NCBI GenBank assembly: GCA_030621535.1
Contig: JAUXHM010000014.1
Location: 1-12,568, forward strand
Origin: Candidatus Methanophagales archaeon
Lineage (GTDB): Archaea > Halobacteriota > Syntropharchaeia > Alkanophagales > Methanospirareceae
Direction of reading: 5' to 3'
DNA: 12,568 nucleotides
Of the stretch, positions 6,865 to 12,568 are shown piece by piece; the stretch's first letter is position 1, and each line of letters begins with the position of its first letter. The notes beneath the pieces are model-generated. The model did not search any database. It was not told where the DNA came from and worked only from the letters and a program-made list of their open reading frames with translations. The translations under genes were made by a program, and so were the position numbers.

Positions 6865-8140
6865 GATTATAATTGTTCCATTAGCGTATTTAGCATTAAT
6901 CGCTCTCGGCATCTTCATTCTTTTCAGCACCGGGTCTGACATTGCAATAACCAGTATACTTATTCTCATCCTCGCAACAATAGTAGCGGCGTTCTTAGTT
7001 CGATACCTCGTTACGGTAAGGAAGAGAAGCATAAAGGAGAAGGTGATGGAGCGGGACATCGAGGGGATTGCAAATCGGTATGCAGAACAAATGCGAATTT
7101 TATACGATTTCGAAGATAAATATGCGATAAGCACAAAAGAATTCAGGAATGAGTTGGAGAAGGTAAAAGAGGGTTTATTTGAGCTGGGCTGCGTGGTAAA
7201 CGGGAGGATAAGAATAGACAGAGCGAAGCTCAGAAAAGTAGTTTTTGCAGATGTTGAATGGGTGATTAAGATGTTCGAGGGCATAAAGGACAGGCATGAG
7301 GTCGTCCTTTATTCTCGGATGATAGATAAATGCAGAGACTATTTGGGAAGTATAAAAGAGCTTGAAAACGCAGGGTATGAGAATATACGGGGCAAGATAG
7401 AGGGGATAGAATCTAGGATAAGAGAAAGCGAAGGTGTTGAAGTGGATTCACTTGAGCTATCCATGTTTATGAATGGTGTGGCTTCAATCTTGGAAGAAGC
7501 GCTGAGAATCTGTTTGCGGGATGCACATGATTTAGAAGTGGAAGGGAGAGAGAGTGCAAAAACAGATACATCCAGAATCAGAACCGATATAAAAATTGTC
7601 GAGCACAGCATAGAGCATGGAAACTACGAAAACGCATCAAAAGTATTGAAAAGCGTGATTGAACGATTGGTAGGGGTGTTGAAGGATGCGTTTGAAAGGT
7701 ATAAAGCTCACGCGCTTGAGCTGACAAACGTAGTAGTTGAAATTTCGGATACGGAAGAAGAGAAAAAAGAGGTGGGAGAGATGAGGAAAAGCATAGAGGA
7801 ATGCATGTTGCCTTCACAGATGCGAAAGCTGCGGGGGCATGGTAATGCGCTCATAAGAAAATCCATTTCCGCTCTGGAGGCAGTTTATAACAAGATATTC
7901 GAGATTGAAGGGAAAATACTGAAGGAGAATCCGACAACGGAAGTATATCCCGTGGAATATTGGGCAAGAGATAAGATGGGTGAGATAGAGGAACTTAAGT
8001 CAATGTTAGCCTCTGCCTCCTCGGATACAAAGGGATTTATTCATAGATACAGACTCTTAGCTTCGGATGCTCATTCGAGGTTGATGTATGATTCCGAGAG
8101 GTTAAAGTATATAAAGGCAAATAATATATCTAAAAAGTAA
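6851..8140 (+). CDS. Two-TM protein with long cytoplasmic helical domain
   Basis: No family is recognised. The 429-residue product has two TM helices at about 6-26 and 32-54. About 370 residues follow that are almost entirely charged helix, with heptad-like stretches throughout (for example 60-130 and 180-330). Arg/Lys residues at the N-terminus and just after TM2 (RYLVTVRKRS) place both ends inside the cell, so the helical domain is cytoplasmic. This recalls, by topology only, membrane-anchored FtsZ regulators such as EzrA; no sequence homology is claimed. ATG 6851 is chosen over an in-frame TTG two codons upstream because AAGGGGG ends 7 nt before it. The gene overlaps the preceding one by 14 bp, which suggests coupled translation and a shared role. 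Confidence 0.88.
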   Translation: MRKHEIIIVPLAYLALIALGIFILFSTGSDIAITSILILILATIVAAFLVRYLVTVRKRSIKEKVMERDIEGIANRYAEQMRILYDFEDKYAISTKEFRNELEKVKEGLFELGCVVNGRIRIDRAKLRKVVFADVEWVIKMFEGIKDRHEVVLYSRMIDKCRDYLGSIKELENAGYENIRGKIEGIESRIRESEGVEVDSLELSMFMNGVASILEEALRICLRDAHDLEVEGRESAKTDTSRIRTDIKIVEHSIEHGNYENASKVLKSVIERLVGVLKDAFERYKAHALELTNVVVEISDTEEEKKEVGEMRKSIEECMLPSQMRKLRGHGNALIRKSISALEAVYNKIFEIEGKILKENPTTEVYPVEYWARDKMGEIEELKSMLASASSDTKGFIHRYRLLASDAHSRLMYDSERLKYIKANNISKK

Positions 8141-8173
8141 TATTAATATATTAAAGGGAAAGAGGTATCAGAT
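8105..8173 (+). promoter_or_regulatory. Possible internal promoter before the 146-residue gene
   Basis: A TATATAAAGG motif near the end of the preceding gene and an AT-only run (TATTAATATATTAAA, 8141-8155) in the 33-bp gap both resemble archaeal TATA boxes. The gap also holds GGGAAAGAGG (8156-8165), a purine-rich ribosome site 8 nt before ATG 8174. This is the widest gap in the plus-strand run, so a second transcript start is possible but unproven. Confidence 0.25.
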
Positions 8174-8614
8174 ATGGAACCCCAAAGTATAGGAATACTG
8201 ATTGTTGTCATATTGCTAATCATAGAGGTAGTGGTGATGTTGACAAAGTTAAAAGTGGACAAGATGCTTCTTCTTATGCCCGTCATCGGTGTAATATTCG
8301 CCGTTATCTCCTTTGCGTTAAATGAATACCGGGATAAGATTCTTTCTTCTTTATCAAGCTCTGCTTCTCATGCTGTGATATATGTTATATTAGCAGTAGG
8401 AGTTATATTTGGATTATTTAGTGTCGTGGTGTGGTTTAAGGGAGAGAAAGAAGCAAGAAGACTTAGTTCAGCAGCAAAAAGCATAGATAGCACGGTTGCG
8501 GGGATTGAAAGCGATATAAGAGGGAGCGGGATGGAAATAGAGCATTTCGATGACGAGATGAGCGCTATTAAAACAAAGGTAGAAGATTACGAATCGAAAG
8601 AGAAGGGGGTATGA
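8174..8614 (+). CDS. Small three-TM protein with cytoplasmic coiled-coil tail
   Basis: No family is recognised. The 146-residue product has TM helices at about 5-24, 31-50 and 67-87. A roughly 55-residue charged tail follows, with a heptad-like pattern (RRLSSAAKSIDSTVAGIESDI and onward). The short KLKVDK loop between TM1 and TM2 and the KGEKEARR sequence after TM3 put the C-terminus in the cytoplasm and the N-terminus outside. Such a tail could pair with the coiled coils of neighbouring proteins (inference). It lies 33 bp after the preceding gene and 10 bp before the large tubulin-like gene, so it is very likely part of the same unit. Confidence 0.82.
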   Translation: MEPQSIGILIVVILLIIEVVVMLTKLKVDKMLLLMPVIGVIFAVISFALNEYRDKILSSLSSSASHAVIYVILAVGVIFGLFSVVVWFKGEKEARRLSSAAKSIDSTVAGIESDIRGSGMEIEHFDDEMSAIKTKVEDYESKEKGV

Positions 8615-8624
8615 TACTGAATAG

Positions 8625-11327
8625 ATGGAAAAGGGAGAAGATACGGTAAACAGGATTGTCATTGGAATTGGTGGGCAGGGAGGCACCATCGTAAATAATA
8701 TATTGCGAATGCTGAAGTTCAAAGCAGGGAAAGCGCCGAAGAATGAGGAGTTTTTGATTATAGATACTGATCAGGCATCTGCGAACGCATGCAGCGAAGT
8801 AGAAGAGCGGAAGAAAATAATACTAAGCAGACCGGATACGATTTTGATGAAGAACACCAATAGATGGCTTCCTGACCCATATCTTTCGGCTGCCGGTGCG
8901 GGATGTGGACAACATCGGATATATGGTAGGGCGATGTATAATGTGCATCGAGAGAGGATATTCAGTGCGATAGGTTCAGCGGCGTCGGAATTGAGGAACA
9001 GAACCGGTGGTAAGGACTTCTTCATTCTGATGGTGTGCGCATTCGGCGGGGGAACGGGGTCGAGCATGCTACTTGACGTTGCAATAGACATACGCGATTG
9101 GATATCAAAACAGTTTGGGTCTGAGCCTGTGATGTTTGGAATTGGTATTCTCCCTTCGAGCAAGGAATCCGTGCTTCCGACGGGTAATGCCCTCGGTACA
9201 ATGAAAGAACTTCATTTCCTTATGTCCCATACTGAGGACATCATAATAGATGACAAGAATTATTCTAATCCATTCAAATTGTTTTTCCTTTTAGGTAGAG
9301 ACCTTCAGGGGCAGAACCGGGACGAGGAACTGGAAAGGGCGATACCAAGGTTCCTTCTCGACCTCGGATTCCTGCCGGGTGGAACGGTCGAAACGAAAGG
9401 CAAGTGGCTCGACCTCAATGACCTTCAGAACAGAGCAAGGGGTTACGAAAACAGGTTTGATTCCCTGGGTTACTACGAGTGCGTATTCCCTACTGAGAAA
9501 TTATTTTTGTATTATGACATTGAGGATGAGATACCAGTGGTTAGACAAAGATTGGTAGAGATAGAGGCAAAAATATCGGATATAAGGGGGAAAATAGACT
9601 CACAAAGGGGAGAATTGGAAAGGTTCGAGGGCAGGATAAAGGACGTTCAGCGAGAGATAGATAGTTACGAATCGGCGGCGGGAATGTTCACTCACGTGAA
9701 TGCGGCTGCAACTACGGATGCAAAGGCGAAACTGGATAGAGCGAGGAAGAAATTATCGGGCTTGAAGGAGGAGGTGTTCGACCTTGAGATAAGGGCAAGC
9801 GACACAGAAGAGGAGAAGAGACTGGCAGAGCGTAATTTAGAACGGCTTGAGGCGCTTAAGAACAAGCTTTTCCGCGAGATAACTTCGCCCCTGAACACGA
9901 GGAGTTATCATCAGATAGAATTATCAGAAGAGGAGATAAGGGGCTTAAAGCGGAGCAGAGAAGACCTGAAAAATCTCTCCTTTTTCGAGATTATGAAAAA
10001 TCTCGACCGCGAAGAAGAGTACTTCAGGTGGACGCATTCGCCGATTAATGAGGGCGACGTCATATTCAATCCGATGGTAAACTACCGGCATTCGATAGGG
10101 AATGCCATGACATCAAAATATATAGACGTCCTTCATGATTACGGATTCCTTACGTTGGATGCGCAAGGGAATGTGGTGAATGAGGAGGAGAAGTTCGGGC
10201 ACTTCATCGCGGTGTTGAGCACAAGGGCGGACAATTTTGATGATGCGAGGCTCGGCGGCGGCGCATTTAAGAGCATGGTGACAGAAAGATTTACAAAGGA
10301 TGCGGACGTTCTGAAATTGGATACACCGGCACGTGCGCACAGCTTTGCCATGTACACGCTTATGATTGGGGTTCAACCATGGGCGCCTGGTCCCGGGCTT
10401 CCGCCGAGACTTCGTGAATTGGAATGGCTTGAGAAAGCATATAGCGCAAGCGATTTCTCTAAACTGCCGCGGCACCACTCTCTTTTCTATGGGACCCCAA
10501 AACCATTCTCTGAGATCACCGGAGTACCATACACACCTGGTGCGGAGGAAAAAAACAGGGATATGGTAACGAATTACTGGAGGGATTACGAGATAATAGA
10601 GCCCGAAGCAATCTGGAATAACGTTCCTGTCGTGCTTGCACAGTGCTTGAAGATGTTCGATGATTTGCTAACTGGCCTGGATATGGCAGAGGATATAAAA
10701 AATGTGCGTGTCCCGGACCCGGAGAGCTACTCAATAGCAAATCTTACGATGCTGGTTCACGGTTTTGAAAACGCGAGTAAAAGCATGGAAAAGGTGAAGA
10801 GATGGACTAAAGAAGCGGAAAGAGGATTTGTGCTATTGAAAAACGAGCTTGATGAATTGATATTTAAATTAAAAGGAATGGAAAGGGCACCCGCTGAAGA
10901 TAAAGCAGAGAAAATGCTGAGAATGATAGACGACTCCTCAAGAAATATGGAGATATTGCTTGACAGGATTGAAGACCTGTCGAACAGGTTCAGTGACGAT
11001 ATAAAATCGGTCATTGAAAAAGCGATGGGTTTTCTCGGCAGGATACCTTCTGACGAGACTACCTCAAGCGTGATAAGGCATATAACGAAGGCTGAGTCCG
11101 AGATTTCGAAGCTAAGAGAGGATAGCATGAAAGCGGCAAAGGGGATAAAAGAGATGGGCGGTCCACTCGCAATGATGTTGTCCTCGCTAAAGGAACTGAA
11201 AAAGATAACGGAATCGGTGGGATCAGAAGCTGAAACCAAAGGTGGCGAAGGGAGGAAAGGGAAAAAGAAGGGTGTAGAGCTGCCTGATTTGTCACTAAAT
11301 ATGGGAAGGGGAGAAGAAGGAGAATGA
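8625..11327 (+). CDS. Large FtsZ/tubulin-like GTPase with coiled-coil insertion
   Basis: The N-terminal domain carries the tubulin/FtsZ nucleotide-binding signature: T1 GIGGQGG (residues 14-20), IDTD (46-49), GAGCGQ (91-96) and T4 AFGGGTGSS (139-147), followed by the S5-like MFGIGILPSS. It fits the large tubulin-like families of bacteria and archaea (the FtsZ-like group described by Makarova and Koonin, and Pfam Tubulin_2; placement from memory). A long coiled coil (about 303-450) interrupts the globular part. A beta-rich domain resumes at about 475-670 (including FGHFIAVLSTRADNFDDARLGGG). A second coiled coil spans about 715-865, then a Gly/Lys linker and a short C-terminal peptide (VELPDLSLNMG). 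No TM segment is seen. It is about 2.5 times the length of FtsZ. It probably forms GTP-dependent filaments and is the likely core of this module. It starts 10 bp after the preceding gene. Confidence 0.88.
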   Translation: MEKGEDTVNRIVIGIGGQGGTIVNNILRMLKFKAGKAPKNEEFLIIDTDQASANACSEVEERKKIILSRPDTILMKNTNRWLPDPYLSAAGAGCGQHRIYGRAMYNVHRERIFSAIGSAASELRNRTGGKDFFILMVCAFGGGTGSSMLLDVAIDIRDWISKQFGSEPVMFGIGILPSSKESVLPTGNALGTMKELHFLMSHTEDIIIDDKNYSNPFKLFFLLGRDLQGQNRDEELERAIPRFLLDLGFLPGGTVETKGKWLDLNDLQNRARGYENRFDSLGYYECVFPTEKLFLYYDIEDEIPVVRQRLVEIEAKISDIRGKIDSQRGELERFEGRIKDVQREIDSYESAAGMFTHVNAAATTDAKAKLDRARKKLSGLKEEVFDLEIRASDTEEEKRLAERNLERLEALKNKLFREITSPLNTRSYHQIELSEEEIRGLKRSREDLKNLSFFEIMKNLDREEEYFRWTHSPINEGDVIFNPMVNYRHSIGNAMTSKYIDVLHDYGFLTLDAQGNVVNEEEKFGHFIAVLSTRADNFDDARLGGGAFKSMVTERFTKDADVLKLDTPARAHSFAMYTLMIGVQPWAPGPGLPPRLRELEWLEKAYSASDFSKLPRHHSLFYGTPKPFSEITGVPYTPGAEEKNRDMVTNYWRDYEIIEPEAIWNNVPVVLAQCLKMFDDLLTGLDMAEDIKNVRVPDPESYSIANLTMLVHGFENASKSMEKVKRWTKEAERGFVLLKNELDELIFKLKGMERAPAEDKAEKMLRMIDDSSRNMEILLDRIEDLSNRFSDDIKSVIEKAMGFLGRIPSDETTSSVIRHITKAESEISKLREDSMKAAKGIKEMGGPLAMMLSSLKELKKITESVGSEAETKGGEGRKGKKKGVELPDLSLNMGRGEEGE

Positions 11328-12370
11328 AACGCTTATTTTATGTTTCACTTGCTGTTTTGGCACTCACACTTTTAGTTTTATCCGTGGGAATTGGATTTGC
11401 AGCAGTTCAGGATGTGCTGAGGCTTGATGAGGAGAACTCGTATGTCCTCAACTTGGAGACCGGAAGTAAGCTGAGATACGTGGAGTTTTTGGATAGCAAA
11501 CAATTTGAAGGCGATAGGTTGGAATTCCACATATATGTGAGCAAGACCGGGAATCCCATTTTAGATGATTATGTCTTAGAATTGAGGACGAACATGGAGA
11601 ATCCTGAATGGAAGTTTGGTGATAATTTCTCTCATTCTGCAAATTGGATTGTCTGGAAGGGAAAGGAAGAGCATGAGCGTATGGTTCCAACGGTAATATT
11701 GTCTGGCGATGTCCCAAAACCAATAAGAAAAGTAAAAGAGCCGGGGTTCGAAGCATACGACATATATGGAATTGGCGAGGGTGAAGTGTATGTTGAACTA
11801 ACTGTTGGGACGTCGAAGGATGGGAGGACATTAGAAAGAATTATACAAAAATTGGAACCGTCAATGAAGTTCTTCTCGACGAATAAAGAGATTCAAGATG
11901 CGAAGACTGAAATGGATAAAAATTTAGAAGAGGCAAGAGGTAAGATAGGTGGAACCGATTTGGAAGAGGATATACGAAAGTTATATGAAGAAGGCCATCC
12001 AGGTTGGGCATCAGAGCTATCGGAACATTATAAGAAATTATCTGTTGCGGCTGAGCCGCCTCCTCTCTCACTTTATATCATCTTGGCGGTAATATTGGGA
12101 TTGATACTGGGTTCTGCATTCGTGTACGTGTATGTTTCGAGAGGAGGGGGTAAAGGAGTGGATGTAAGTCAGATTTCAGCGGAGTTGAATGATACATCGG
12201 GGAAGATAGAGGAGAAATCAAGTTCAATCAATGCGATATCAACGAGGTTTGCGAGGAGTGAGGATGATGAGAAGAGGGGTGTTGCAAGAGAGTTGATACG
12301 GATAAGGGCGAGTTTGAATGAGATTTCGAATGAGATAAGGACGATTGCAGATAGGATTAGAGAACGATAA
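11324..12370 (+). CDS. Bitopic protein: signal peptide, outer beta domain, TM, cytoplasmic coiled coil
   Basis: No family is recognised. The 348-residue product begins with a signal peptide or anchor (residues 1-27). An outer beta-rich domain (about 28-175) is followed by a helical stretch (176-240) and a PPP hinge. A TM helix (248-271) and a basic RGGGK turn lead to a cytoplasmic coiled coil (281-347, SQISAELNDTSGKIEEKSSS onward). Unlike the two minus-strand surface proteins, whose tails are about 20-25 residues, this one sends about 75 residues into the cytoplasm and could bind the coiled-coil parts of the tubulin-like protein directly. The ATG overlaps the preceding stop as ATGA, with GGGGAG 10 nt upstream, so translation is probably coupled. 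It is the last gene of the plus-strand arm. Confidence 0.9.
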   Translation: MKRLFYVSLAVLALTLLVLSVGIGFAAVQDVLRLDEENSYVLNLETGSKLRYVEFLDSKQFEGDRLEFHIYVSKTGNPILDDYVLELRTNMENPEWKFGDNFSHSANWIVWKGKEEHERMVPTVILSGDVPKPIRKVKEPGFEAYDIYGIGEGEVYVELTVGTSKDGRTLERIIQKLEPSMKFFSTNKEIQDAKTEMDKNLEEARGKIGGTDLEEDIRKLYEEGHPGWASELSEHYKKLSVAAEPPPLSLYIILAVILGLILGSAFVYVYVSRGGGKGVDVSQISAELNDTSGKIEEKSSSINAISTRFARSEDDEKRGVARELIRIRASLNEISNEIRTIADRIRER

Positions 12371-12373
12371 AAA

Positions 12374-12395
12374 CCTTTTTGCCTGCACAAAAAGG
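12374..12395 (+). terminator. Hairpin just after the last gene of the plus-strand arm
   Basis: CCTTTTTG and CAAAAAGG form a perfect 8-bp inverted repeat around a 6-nt loop, four bases after the stop codon. It is not followed by a clear T-run, although the stem itself is T-rich on one side. It could mark the transcript end or protect the 3' end. A competing hairpin, GGATT/AATCC (12394-12409), shares its right arm, and ATGAG/CTCAT (12421-12434) follows. Confidence 0.4.
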
Positions 12396-12518
12396 ATTTA
12401 GCTTAATCCAATCTGACTAAATGAGTGTCCTCATAATCATTTACAATACCAAGACCTGAAACGCATCCGGCGGCGACAGGGATGGAACATTTAAATGCAA
12501 TAAAATTATGCTTGGGGT
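12396..12518. other. Gap after the module, no gene seen
   Basis: Beyond the hairpins, no open frame with a credible start or ribosome site is visible on either strand. An ATTTAAATG motif around 12489-12497 could be a TATA-like box for the gene that appears to start at 12519; the distance of about 22-30 nt would fit a leaderless message. Confidence 0.3.
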
Positions 12519-12568
12519 ATGGGCGAAAAAGCCGTAAGAGGGTTTCTCGGCGTGATACCCACGATTTT
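12519..12568 (+). CDS. Probable start of a further gene, truncated by the window edge
   Basis: An ATG at 12519 opens a frame that stays open for the 16 full codons left (MGEKAVRGFLGVIPTI). A TATA-like box lies at leaderless spacing upstream, and GGGGT directly precedes the ATG. The upstream ATG at 12508 runs into a stop within ten codons. The visible residues are too few to name a family, and the frame could end just past the edge. Confidence 0.35.
   Translation, partial: MGEKAVRGFLGVIPTI

Noticed and set aside
6733..7284. 183-codon open frame on the minus strand
   Set aside because: It lies wholly opposite two well-supported plus-strand genes and has the Ser/Thr/Phe-rich composition typical of a shadow frame.
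8611..8649. Alternative ATG at 8611 for the tubulin-like gene
   Set aside because: It is in a different frame and hits TAA within 13 codons. ATG 8625 gives the T1 loop in frame near the N-terminus.
12410..12470. C/D box small RNA (CTGA near 12413, ATGAG near 12421)
   Set aside because: Boxes are in the wrong order and do not match the RTGATGA and CTGA consensus with proper spacing.

Overview
The window is archaeal, most likely from a euryarchaeote. The first 2.4 kb of the minus strand encodes the N-terminal two thirds of the large subunit of DNA polymerase D (DP2), an enzyme found only in Archaea. TATA-like boxes, one probably leaderless start, purine-rich ribosome sites and signal-anchored surface proteins fit this. 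I cannot name the lineage with confidence; a methanogen- or ANME-related euryarchaeote is a guess.

Layout. Minus strand, right to left from about 5880: a 319-residue secreted, membrane-anchored helical protein; an overlapping 818-residue protein with four Ig-like beta domains, a helical stalk, a C-terminal membrane segment and a short cytoplasmic tail; then DP2, cut by the left edge. Plus strand, from 5929 to 12370: a five-gene run with short gaps or overlaps, made of a degenerate FtsZ/tubulin-fold protein (311 aa), a two-TM protein with a long cytoplasmic helical domain (429 aa), a small three-TM protein (146 aa), a 900-residue FtsZ/tubulin-like protein with an intact GGGTGS loop and a large coiled-coil insertion, and a bitopic protein with an outer beta domain and a cytoplasmic coiled coil (348 aa). 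A 45-bp divergent promoter separates the two arms. After the last gene come a hairpin-rich 148-bp gap and the probable start of another gene at the right edge.

How the genes may work together. The seven non-polymerase genes look like one undescribed cytoskeleton and membrane system. It has one probable polymer-forming GTPase, one degenerate partner of the same superfamily, and five membrane proteins. Three of these carry cytoplasmic coiled coils or helical domains. The other two carry large outer domains and end in similar short cytoplasmic tails. This resembles a divisome or cell-surface remodelling machine that couples an internal filament to an external envelope structure; that role is inference. 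No von Willebrand A protein or small GTPase, reported partners of one FtsZ-like family, is seen here.

The DP2 gene also holds three in-frame arrays of a degenerate 7-bp repeat. One lies where I would expect a cysteine-rich zinc motif in related DP2 proteins.
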